Shown in pieces: positions 1 to 8,059 of a DNA stretch of 17,038 nucleotides. Within the stretch, counting starts at the first letter, position 1. Every line of letters starts with the position of its first letter. Origin of the DNA: Candidatus Peregrinibacteria bacterium CG11_big_fil_rev_8_21_14_0_20_46_8 (GTDB lineage Bacteria; Patescibacteriota; Gracilibacteria; UBA1369; UM-FILTER-53-11); the NCBI GenBank assembly GCA_002796025.1, contig PCVQ01000032.1, forward strand, positions 1 to 17,038, read 5' to 3'. The notes below the pieces were generated by a model. The model was not told the origin of the DNA. It saw only the letters and a program-made list of their open reading frames with translations, and ran no database searches. The translations under genes were made by a program, and so were the position numbers.

Positions 1-3000
1 TTGACCGTACAATGGCCGGATGTGCAATTTACTCCAGCGCCTATTACGTTACCTCCGCTGCCGCGCTTTGGTATCGATCCAAATATTACCCTGCCGCAGC
101 TGCAATTTGCCGCGCCGCGTATTCCCGTTATCCCTTCCCCTCCAAACTTGCCGACCTTGCCGGAACTGCCGCAGCTGAATTTACCGCAGTTGCCCGATCT
201 GCCGCCACCGCCTACACTTCCCGAATTGCCGGGTGAATTTACCGCAGTTATCGATGTCTTGCAGCAGATTTTGCGGATCTATTGCATTATTAAACTCGGC
301 TTCTTGCCAACCGACGAGTTCTTGCTCAAGACAAAAATTGAGGAAATTACGGCGCGCGGATTAACGCCGCTGATTCCGCTCGACTTGCTTATTCAAATTG
401 AGCCGCCAACGATTAATATAGACTATGTTGATGCGGTAAAAATTACCGGCTACACCAATTTAGAGCTCGACTTTAGCGGTGTACAGGATGCAGTCGAAGC
501 CGCAGCTCAGGAAATTAACAATGCCTCGGACGGTATTTCGAAGGGTTTAAATAAAGCTACAAAAGATCTTTCGAAGGCGCTGAACTCAATTACAAATCCA
601 AAAATTAATATCGGGCCTGATGGTGTTAGTGTGAATGATCGCGACTTGTTGAATGCACTGCCCGAAGATCTTTCCGAGCAAGAAAAATTGCATGCTCTCT
701 TATTGAGTACCGAATACGTTAAGCGTGTTGCTGCAATGCAGCAAAGTCTCGAAACATATGAGCGTCAATTGGCCGCTCTTCCGGAGACCGTAAAGCTCGA
801 GGCCGCGAGTGTGCCCTATGTACCCGGAGAGCACCAGCCGTTCATTACCGATTCTGATATTATTTTGCCGTTCCAAAAGCGTTTGAAAGAGTATCGTGAC
901 CGTTTGGCACAGCATATCGATGCAACCGAAGAGATGAGTGAGCGCAATATTGCAAACAGCGAACTTGGAGAGATCGGACGCTTTCTTGCACAGCAGCGTT
1001 CACCATTTGTCCATGAGAGTTTGCGGAATTTCGTGGCTGGCACAGAATTAAAGCCGCGCGATTACGATGGCGCGCCGGTTAAGGTTGGTGAACTCGACTT
1101 TGAGGCTGTTGAATGGGTCGATGAAAGTGATCCGGATTTTACAAGTCTCTGGCCGCAAGAGAATGAGGCAGCGCGCCGTATTGCGCAAGTGCCCCAGCCG
1201 CCGGACTATTCTCAGTTCCAGGCGCAGGCGCCGGGAGGCGGTAGCGACACCGGTTCAGGTAATATTCGTAATATTGGAATCTTCACAGTAGACAATAGTG
1301 GACAGAGCCGCCGTATTGTCAGTTACACGCTTGAGGCAGAGTCACAATCTGTTTTAGCCGATATAGATTTAGACAATGATGGCGATAACGACAAGGTGTA
1401 CACCTATGGTCCAAATGTCTACCTCAAACGAAATGATCGTGTCCAGGCACAGCCGGCCCGGGCTGCATTCCGTCCCGAAGATATTGAGTTCTGGCGTTTA
1501 GCAGAATTAGTCCCTGCGGGCATGAGTCCTAACTTTCCGGAAGTGAACAATGAGCTCGTACACGAAGCAAGCTTTAGCTTTGATCTTGCTCCAATGGATG
1601 ATGTGGTTGGCTACGAGGTAGTATCGCAAAATTCGGCATCGACAATTCGTACCTTCTTAGTACCGGAAGAATCAGCGCCTGCTGCTATTGAATCAGATCG
1701 CATCCGCGTTGAAGAGCCGGATGGCGAAGTACTCGCGAACAATGCTGCTATTACAGAAAATGTCGTGCGCATTGGAGACTTTGTTGCTACAGGCAATAAC
1801 AGTTCGGTGCGGCTTGTGGCAGCCGATGGAACAACGCTGCGTTTGGCGGAAAATACCGGAGTATCACTGGATCCAACGGGAATATTCGAACTTCGTACCG
1901 GCTCTCTCGAAATAGATATGCCGCCGGAAGGCAGCGCGCTATTTCCGGCGGGCACAAAGATGCAGGCTCTTGCAGGAAGTATTCGTATCCGGTTCTTTGA
2001 CGGTAGTACTGTTGTTGTCGAAGCAAATCGTAGTGTAACGTTGCCCGACTTTTCTCGTGTGGCTGCGCGTGTCGAACGTGCAAGCGGTACCGCTACTATT
2101 ACAAGTGCAGAGCGGGAGATTATTCGTTCAAGCCGCGATGCGGTACGCGTAAAAGCTGGAGAGGTAATTCATGCATTGCAAGTTGCCCGTGTACAGTGGA
2201 ATATTGGAGCGCCGGGAGAGAGTGAATTTACGTTGTCACCGGATGTTGCTTTGCCGGTGCCGGATGCACTTGGAGAGGGAATTGATATTCGTGTCGAGAG
2301 CGGTTCTATTGAAGTTATTCGCAGCGAACAACGTGAACAGGAGATTCAGCCCGGCATGCTTATAGATTTTGGTGATCGAATTCAAGTTGGACGAGGGTCG
2401 GCGCGCCTACAGCTTGTACAAACAGGTCCTGTTCAGTTGGGCCGCAACGAGACATTTGTCTTGCAAAAAATGCCGCAAAATAATGAGCGTCCATCGGTAA
2501 CATTGCAGCTTGATCCCGCTTTTTATCAGTCTCAGCTCTTTGCTTTTGACGCTGAAGGAAACAGGTCAACCGGTTCCGAGCCTCTCTTGTTATCTCCGCA
2601 AGTGTGCGGCGATACCTCTGCACCCTTTGCAAATCTTGGTAAAGCCCGCTTTACCGTTGCTGTTGGAAAGACCTTGCCGCTCGACGCTTCACGATCATTC
2701 GATGGCCAAAGTAATATTATAAGTTACTGGCTCGATACCGATGCAACAGTAGACAGCGATGGCGACGGTACTGCAAATAACGATCGCAACGCCGGACGCG
2801 ATACAAATACAGCGGTAGACAGTGATGAAGACGGGAATCCGGCAAACGACTTCGATGACGCTGATTTTACAATCGGCCCATTCGCACAAGTTGGTACCCG
2901 TAATATGCGCCTTACGGTGCGTGATGAGGCCTTGAACGAAGGATACCAAGATATTATTGTCGACGTGGTTGAGCCGCGAATCGTGCTGAATCCTGAACCG

Positions 3001-4944
3001 CTTAAGAGCAATATTATTTCGGGCTTTATCGAGCCTGCAGAAGAGGATGCGCCAATTAGCATTTTCCGTTTGCGCAGCGGCGAAAACAGCCCCGGCTGGG
3101 AGTTGCTTACTACGCCGAGTGCCAATGAAAATTCGCAATATCTTACCGATGAAGAGGGCCGTTTCTCCCTCCAAGATTTAGATCAGCGCGACCGGCTGGT
3201 GGTCCGCGATCAGCAGGGCGAAGATATTGCAGAGATTAACCGCGAGACCGGACGTATTGTGATTCTTAATCCCGAGTACGAGGCGCGGGTACTGCCTGCA
3301 GGAGTGCAGACGCGCATTGGTATTTTCCGTATCAGCGACATCCTAGACACTCAGCCTGTCACATTTGTCTACTTTGTGCCCGATGTAAATTTGGATGTTA
3401 TTTTAGACGCGCCGGAAACAGTATATGATCTTGAAACGGTTCGTGATTTTGTGGGAGTACATATGCGCGAACTGCCAGCGCTTGCTGCAGCCGGTTTGCG
3501 CACCCGTATATTACCGGGTGATGATCCCGAGGTGCCGGGTGCCGGTGTTGTTTTGAGCGGGACGGAGCGTCTTGTCACTGTCGATATCAATGGCGACATT
3601 CGGCTGCATAGCAGTGACCTAACGCTCACTGAGCGTCCGGGCGGCTTTTATGAGCCGGTAGTATTCGAACTTCGCTATCTCAATGAGCTTATTGCGGAAG
3701 TCTATATTGCAACTACCCGCAACTTTAGGAGGCTGATTGAGATCGTTGATGCACCGGCAATTGTTCAAACACCGACAGCGGTTGTTCGCAGAGGCCAGGC
3801 CACTGGCAGCGGTACTGCCAGCGGCGGAGTGCGCCGAGGAGATGCCGGCTTTAGCGATGTCCAGCGCAGTGATCCGCTCTTCCCAATTCTCAATCGCTTA
3901 AAGCGGCGCGGTATTGTTGCAGGTGTTGGCAGCTCAAGCAGTACGCGCGGCGAACTCTTTTACGAGCCGGACCGGCTAATCAACCGTGCTGAATTTACTC
4001 AAGTGACCGAAAAAGCGCTCTGCATTGTGCCGCGTCCGGAAGCTTTTGAACTGCCATCACCATTTTTTGATGTTATCAATGAAGACCTTTGGTTTTACCC
4101 GGTATTAAAAGAAGGAAATATCCGCGGCTTTATACGTGGTTATATCGGCGAAGCTCGTACTGAATCCGATGGCCGCACAACAACTCCGTTCCGTCCCGCA
4201 AATCCAATTACCCGCGCAGAGGCCGCAACGATTGTGCTGGCAGCACTTCAAGAGCAAAATATTATCGACTTTAGTAATGTCTCGCTTGCATTTGGAGAAA
4301 ATGAAAATTGGTACGATCCGTTTATTCGTGTGGCGCTCGATCTTGAGCCATATCTTATTGATGAAGCAGACAGCGCAACCCGTGCGTTTTTAATTACGCC
4401 CGAAGAGGCACAGCGTGCAGAAGAGCAGATTACCCGTCGTGATTTTGCGGTCATGGTTGATCGTGTGCTCTTACTTTACGACTGTTACGATAACGATAGC
4501 GACAATGACGGTCTGCCTGACCGTTGGGAATTGGAACACGGTGTGGACGATCCAAATGCTGATCCTGACGGCGACCAGTGTACAAACCAACGTGAATTTG
4601 AATTGGATACAAATCCGAATAATCCCGACACCGATGGTGGCGGCACGCCCGACTGCCGCGAAGATGAAACGGGAACAAATCCCTTAAGCCCCTATGATGA
4701 TTTTGATGGTTTGGACGGCGGCCGTGAAGACGGTGCAGATAATGCCGGCGATATTTTTGCGCCTGAACGAATTGGAGACAGTGATCCGGGAGTCTTTGTT
4801 GTCCGCCCGCCGTGCACACAGTGTCCATGCCAAGCGACGATTGCTCCGGGTGAAGATTTGCAGCCGAGCGATATTATTTTCGCAGGATTAACCGGCCCAA
4901 ACGGCCTTCCTATTTACACAAAATCAAATGAAGAACGATACTAA
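1..4944 (+). CDS. Giant exported/surface protein with FecR-like, PKD-like, SLH and TSP3-like domains (5' partial)
   Basis: Open from the first base, with no signal peptide in the 1647 visible residues, so the true start probably lies upstream; the TTG at base 1 is only a possible start. Order seen: Leu/Pro-rich segment (about 15-78); helical region (80-370); FG-GAP/VCBS-like acidic loop DIDLDNDGDND (454-464); FecR-like region (about 590-690, with GDFVATG at 592-598 and DGTTLRL at 609-615); a second FecR-like region (764-825); PKD-like domain (881-990) interrupted by two acidic loops (DSDGDG 918-923, DSDEDG 940-945); SLH repeats at about 1284-1343, 1354-1418 and 1436-1494 (second and third with ITRAE and ITRRD); TSP3-like acidic repeats (1497-1580); Cys-rich CTQCPC (1605-1610). 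SLH domains usually anchor proteins to wall polymers and acidic loops bind calcium, so a wall-attached surface or S-layer-associated role is inferred. It overlaps the next gene by 17 nt, which suggests an operon. No enzymatic domain recognised. Confidence 0.85.
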   Translation: MTVQWPDVQFTPAPITLPPLPRFGIDPNITLPQLQFAAPRIPVIPSPPNLPTLPELPQLNLPQLPDLPPPPTLPELPGEFTAVIDVLQQILRIYCIIKLGFLPTDEFLLKTKIEEITARGLTPLIPLDLLIQIEPPTINIDYVDAVKITGYTNLELDFSGVQDAVEAAAQEINNASDGISKGLNKATKDLSKALNSITNPKINIGPDGVSVNDRDLLNALPEDLSEQEKLHALLLSTEYVKRVAAMQQSLETYERQLAALPETVKLEAASVPYVPGEHQPFITDSDIILPFQKRLKEYRDRLAQHIDATEEMSERNIANSELGEIGRFLAQQRSPFVHESLRNFVAGTELKPRDYDGAPVKVGELDFEAVEWVDESDPDFTSLWPQENEAARRIAQVPQPPDYSQFQAQAPGGGSDTGSGNIRNIGIFTVDNSGQSRRIVSYTLEAESQSVLADIDLDNDGDNDKVYTYGPNVYLKRNDRVQAQPARAAFRPEDIEFWRLAELVPAGMSPNFPEVNNELVHEASFSFDLAPMDDVVGYEVVSQNSASTIRTFLVPEESAPAAIESDRIRVEEPDGEVLANNAAITENVVRIGDFVATGNNSSVRLVAADGTTLRLAENTGVSLDPTGIFELRTGSLEIDMPPEGSALFPAGTKMQALAGSIRIRFFDGSTVVVEANRSVTLPDFSRVAARVERASGTATITSAEREIIRSSRDAVRVKAGEVIHALQVARVQWNIGAPGESEFTLSPDVALPVPDALGEGIDIRVESGSIEVIRSEQREQEIQPGMLIDFGDRIQVGRGSARLQLVQTGPVQLGRNETFVLQKMPQNNERPSVTLQLDPAFYQSQLFAFDAEGNRSTGSEPLLLSPQVCGDTSAPFANLGKARFTVAVGKTLPLDASRSFDGQSNIISYWLDTDATVDSDGDGTANNDRNAGRDTNTAVDSDEDGNPANDFDDADFTIGPFAQVGTRNMRLTVRDEALNEGYQDIIVDVVEPRIVLNPEPLKSNIISGFIEPAEEDAPISIFRLRSGENSPGWELLTTPSANENSQYLTDEEGRFSLQDLDQRDRLVVRDQQGEDIAEINRETGRIVILNPEYEARVLPAGVQTRIGIFRISDILDTQPVTFVYFVPDVNLDVILDAPETVYDLETVRDFVGVHMRELPALAAAGLRTRILPGDDPEVPGAGVVLSGTERLVTVDINGDIRLHSSDLTLTERPGGFYEPVVFELRYLNELIAEVYIATTRNFRRLIEIVDAPAIVQTPTAVVRRGQATGSGTASGGVRRGDAGFSDVQRSDPLFPILNRLKRRGIVAGVGSSSSTRGELFYEPDRLINRAEFTQVTEKALCIVPRPEAFELPSPFFDVINEDLWFYPVLKEGNIRGFIRGYIGEARTESDGRTTTPFRPANPITRAEAATIVLAALQEQNIIDFSNVSLAFGENENWYDPFIRVALDLEPYLIDEADSATRAFLITPEEAQRAEEQITRRDFAVMVDRVLLLYDCYDNDSDNDGLPDRWELEHGVDDPNADPDGDQCTNQREFELDTNPNNPDTDGGGTPDCREDETGTNPLSPYDDFDGLDGGREDGADNAGDIFAPERIGDSDPGVFVVRPPCTQCPCQATIAPGEDLQPSDIIFAGLTGPNGLPIYTKSNEERY
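43..234 (+). repeat. Coding repeat: Leu/Pro-rich LPxLP-type segment
   Basis: Residues 15-78 of the giant protein repeat short units of the form LPxLP or LPxLxxLP (for example LPTLPELPQL and LPQLPDLPPP). The DNA correspondingly repeats ccg/ttg/cag-rich hexamers. It is probably an extended, rod-like or polyproline linker. The repeats are imperfect and I see no longer DNA-level repeat unit. Confidence 0.6.
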
Positions 4945-5575
4945 CAATCAGCAACGGTCAATGTGGCGTGCAGTTAATGCTGCAATTCTCACAACAATAA
5001 TTGCACTGCTGCTCGTACAATTTCATTTTGTGACCAATGCCCAGCCTGCAGCCCCTGCACCCCAGCCGGCTGCGCAACCAGCTACATCGGCAAGCAGTGA
5101 AGCAGATGAATCTGAGCTCGATAAAGTGAATATTTGCCGCGAGCGCATAAAGAATTTTGCCGAGGGACAACGCAATGATTTTGGTGAATTTATGAATCAG
5201 CACTTTGCGCAAAGCCGCCCAACTTCAGATTTAATAGGGGAGGCAATGGAGCGCTATCGTGCGTACCGCAAGGCGTTACAAGAAGAAGTTGCACGGTACG
5301 GCCGTGAAGGCGGTGCGGCATTTGGCAGCACGAGCGCCGATATTAGCGGCTGCCCCCAAGTCTTAGAAGAAGAGTTCCAATTGCTTGAATCTATAATTCG
5401 CCAGCACATTTTGCAGAGCGCCTATGCCAAAAAATCGACATTGTTGCTTAAGAAATATCAGCGCATTAACGAACAGCTCGAAACATTGAATTTTTCTGTT
5501 GCCGAGCTTTTAGGGAATTTCGGCTCTTTCGCACAAAAAGTTCCATGTTACACAGAAAAATGTACCTCGTCATAA
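4928..5575 (+). CDS. Exported helical protein with four cysteines, unknown family
   Basis: 215 residues, family not recognised. A hydrophobic segment at about 15-32 after a basic N-terminus, followed by TNA-QPA at 36-41, looks like a signal peptide cleaved after Ala38, or else an uncleaved anchor. A Pro/Ala/Gln-rich linker (39-58) leads into a charged, mostly helical body. Cysteines are at 70, 142, 207 and 212; all lie in the predicted exported part and could form two disulfides. The start overlaps the end of the giant surface-protein gene by 17 nt, and the next gene begins 16 nt after the stop, so co-transcription is likely. No Shine-Dalgarno sequence is visible. A structural partner of the SLH protein is a reasonable inference, but nothing in the sequence shows a specific activity. 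Confidence 0.8.
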   Translation: MKNDTNNQQRSMWRAVNAAILTTIIALLLVQFHFVTNAQPAAPAPQPAAQPATSASSEADESELDKVNICRERIKNFAEGQRNDFGEFMNQHFAQSRPTSDLIGEAMERYRAYRKALQEEVARYGREGGAAFGSTSADISGCPQVLEEEFQLLESIIRQHILQSAYAKKSTLLLKKYQRINEQLETLNFSVAELLGNFGSFAQKVPCYTEKCTSS

Positions 5576-5591
5576 ATCTCATATAAACGCT

Positions 5592-6362
5592 ATGCAACGT
5601 ATTCCAAAATATATTATTCGCAACTTAATCCTCTTGCTCTTCATTGCAACAGTAGTTGTTGTAACGCAAAGTACAACACGCCCGGCCGATGCAAAGCCTC
5701 AGGAATCTGTTAATAAATATCTCAAATTTGAAGACGATGTGAGCGGGATGGTTCTTGAATATCACTCTACAATGAACGATCTTTTTAATGAGCGTATTGC
5801 TGCACTGAATGCCGAAAAAGATGGTGATACATTAATCGCCCTAGTACAAGCACCGCCCCGTAACGATAAGGGAGTTCGCGAATGCATTGGTAAAGAGGGC
5901 AAGCCGAATCTTTCGACGTACTGTTTGGCCGAGGCCGGCATGGTCCAGTTTTTCCAGTTCCGGCAGGGCTTAGAGGCGGCGCGTGCGCAGCTCGAATTTA
6001 AGGCCGCCGATAAGTTCGAAAGAATTCAGCAGGATATTCGGCGTGAGGAGCGTGTACAAGAAGAGCGTGGTTCAGATGCGCCGGTCGGTTTTGGTCCTGA
6101 TCTTTTTTACGCACAGTCCGTTCTTAACGACATCGGCATTGCGCTCCAGCGCATCGAAACAGAAATCGATATTGCAGAAAAGACGCTCGATCAGTCGCTT
6201 CTTGCGTATAACGAGTTTCAAATGGCGCTCCCGCTTCATCGTAAATACAGAGAAATTATTAAATCACTTGAAAATTATCGTGACGAAGTTGCAAGTATCC
6301 GCGATGAAATTACTTTGTATCCTTTTAAATTTACTAACGTAAGCACCACTCGATGTCAGTAA
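5592..6362 (+). CDS. Exported coiled-coil-like protein, unknown family
   Basis: 256 residues, not recognised. The N-terminus has basic residues, a hydrophobic stretch (about 11-25) and ADA-KPQ at 32-37, a good signal-peptidase I site after Ala34. The mature part is rich in Glu, Arg, Leu and Ala with long uninterrupted helices (about 115-160 and 175-242) and resembles a coiled-coil rod. Cysteines are at 98, 111 and 255, the last two residues being CQ. The start is 16 nt after the preceding stop, and its own end overlaps the next gene by 10 nt. No Shine-Dalgarno sequence; a TATAAA lies 4 nt before the ATG, too close to act as a -10 for this start. Its place in the run of exported proteins suggests one extracytoplasmic assembly. 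Confidence 0.8.
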   Translation: MQRIPKYIIRNLILLLFIATVVVVTQSTTRPADAKPQESVNKYLKFEDDVSGMVLEYHSTMNDLFNERIAALNAEKDGDTLIALVQAPPRNDKGVRECIGKEGKPNLSTYCLAEAGMVQFFQFRQGLEAARAQLEFKAADKFERIQQDIRREERVQEERGSDAPVGFGPDLFYAQSVLNDIGIALQRIETEIDIAEKTLDQSLLAYNEFQMALPLHRKYREIIKSLENYRDEVASIRDEITLYPFKFTNVSTTRCQ

Positions 6363-8059
6363 AAAACTACATTGTAGGATTGGGTATTGCGGCCGCACTT
6401 GTGAGTGCGCCTGCTGCTCATGCTGTGGAATTGGATCTCGCTGAGGGATTGAATAAAGTCATAGTAACGGCAACAAAGGGGTCACCGGGTACTTCTGAAT
6501 TTCCAAATGTGTTCGGCAGTGAGGGGAAGGATTTATATGGAAAAATTTATTCAAAAGTTCGGTCGGCGGGTACCGATATTGCACTTGAAAAAACCGCAGG
6601 CCCGCGCAATCTCTCCAAAGATGAGCTCATGGCTATTCTGCCCGGCAGCTTTATTGGAGATATTTTAGATAAAGCCGATCCGGCAAAAGGATTGAGCGGC
6701 AGTGATGTAGAAGCGAAATTAAAGGAGACGCAGAATGCGCTTTTGGAAGAGTTAGCTATTGCCGATTTAGAAGTTGCATTGACCCTCGAGGTTACACCAA
6801 CGGAACTCTTTGCAAATGGAGATGAGGGAGATTCCGGCTTCGACCTGCTTACCGATCTCGACATTATGGAGTTAATTCTTTTTGGTAAGGCAGAAACAAC
6901 CTTTGGCCAGCCGCGAAGCAATGACGGTGGCCGGCGCGGAGGGAATTCTTTGCCAGGCGAAAGCAGCACCGAAGAAGAAGCAGAAGAAGAGCCTGCGCAG
7001 TCGCAGCAACAGCCAACGGGTCCGCAACGTCCACAGCCCGCGCCGCAACCATCACAGCCGCAGCCTTCGCCACCGCAACAGCCTTCGGTAGCAACCGAAG
7101 ATGCGGATGAAATTATTGGAGATATCGTCTGTGCAGTTGATCAAAATTTGCACGATGCAGTTGAGGCGGCGCGCGAAGCCGAACGCAACCGTGCAAACAA
7201 TCAAAATAATAATCAGCAGCAGGGCGGTAATACTCAGCAGAATCCAAATGCAAATGCCGGTGCCGGACAGCCGCAACAGGGAGGAGGAGCAGGTACTCAG
7301 CCGCCCCAGTCCGGTCGGGATGATCCAAATAATCTTGGGCCGCGCTATACCGAAGAGACCGGCGTACCGTTTCCGTGTAACGATGTCTTCTGTCTCGAAG
7401 TCGATCTTATTTACCGCACCGACAGCTCATATACTACAAGCGAGCACTGCGTGGCCTGCCATGTAGAAAAAATTAATGATCTCTTTAAAAAGACGATGAG
7501 TAAGAGTCTGCTTCCCAATAAGGCTAGCGGAAATCTCTTTGAACTTCCAATGTGTAAAGGAGGTGATTCTTGGTCGCCGTTTTCTGCGCTCTCGTTTAAT
7601 CTTGTGCTCGTGCCAAATCCAATTGTTACGCCGCCGAACGACGATCTCATAACCGAAGGCAGCTTTGTTGAGAATGCAAGAATTTTTATCGAACGATATT
7701 TCGATAAACCGGATCGTTGCAAAGGCGGCGAGTGTAAGAGTGATCCCCAGCCGCGTCAAGAAGCTGCCCAGCGCGCGCTCGATAGTGCCGGCGATGCACC
7801 CGATCAAGCTGAAATTTTGCGCAAAGTTGAAGCAGAAGTGCGGCAGCGTAAAGCTCAGCAAAGAAAAGTTTTCGATGACTTTCAAAATGAATCTCTCGCA
7901 AAGCCGCAGTCGCTGCAATATCAAGTCTTGCTGCAAGAAATGGATACTATGAATAACTATTTCAAAAGCTTCCGTAAACTATTCCAAGACATAATTAATC
8001 TCGATGATCCTGCGAGTCCGTGCAGAATTTTGAGAGATAAGCCTTCATGCTCAAGCTAA
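6353..8059 (+). CDS. Exported cysteine-rich protein with low-complexity linkers and a CxxCH motif, unknown family
   Basis: 568 residues, not recognised. The signal peptide has a hydrophobic core at about 7-19 and the site AHA-VEL, cleaving after Ala24. A folded N-terminal part (25-185) is followed by an acidic then Pro/Gln-rich linker (204-248), a short helical block (250-280), an Asn/Gln/Gly-rich linker (281-320), and a cysteine-rich C-terminal half. Ten cysteines occur, at 260, 342, 347, 366, 369, 401, 456, 461, 557 and 566. C366-C369-H370 form CVACH, the c-type haem-attachment pattern, though a disulfide or metal site is equally possible. Residues 465-550 look helical. It overlaps the previous gene by 10 nt and the next by 13 nt if that gene starts at 8047. 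The layout suggests a secreted multi-part component of the same surface complex as the SLH protein. Confidence 0.8.
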   Translation: MSVKNYIVGLGIAAALVSAPAAHAVELDLAEGLNKVIVTATKGSPGTSEFPNVFGSEGKDLYGKIYSKVRSAGTDIALEKTAGPRNLSKDELMAILPGSFIGDILDKADPAKGLSGSDVEAKLKETQNALLEELAIADLEVALTLEVTPTELFANGDEGDSGFDLLTDLDIMELILFGKAETTFGQPRSNDGGRRGGNSLPGESSTEEEAEEEPAQSQQQPTGPQRPQPAPQPSQPQPSPPQQPSVATEDADEIIGDIVCAVDQNLHDAVEAAREAERNRANNQNNNQQQGGNTQQNPNANAGAGQPQQGGGAGTQPPQSGRDDPNNLGPRYTEETGVPFPCNDVFCLEVDLIYRTDSSYTTSEHCVACHVEKINDLFKKTMSKSLLPNKASGNLFELPMCKGGDSWSPFSALSFNLVLVPNPIVTPPNDDLITEGSFVENARIFIERYFDKPDRCKGGECKSDPQPRQEAAQRALDSAGDAPDQAEILRKVEAEVRQRKAQQRKVFDDFQNESLAKPQSLQYQVLLQEMDTMNNYFKSFRKLFQDIINLDDPASPCRILRDKPSCSS

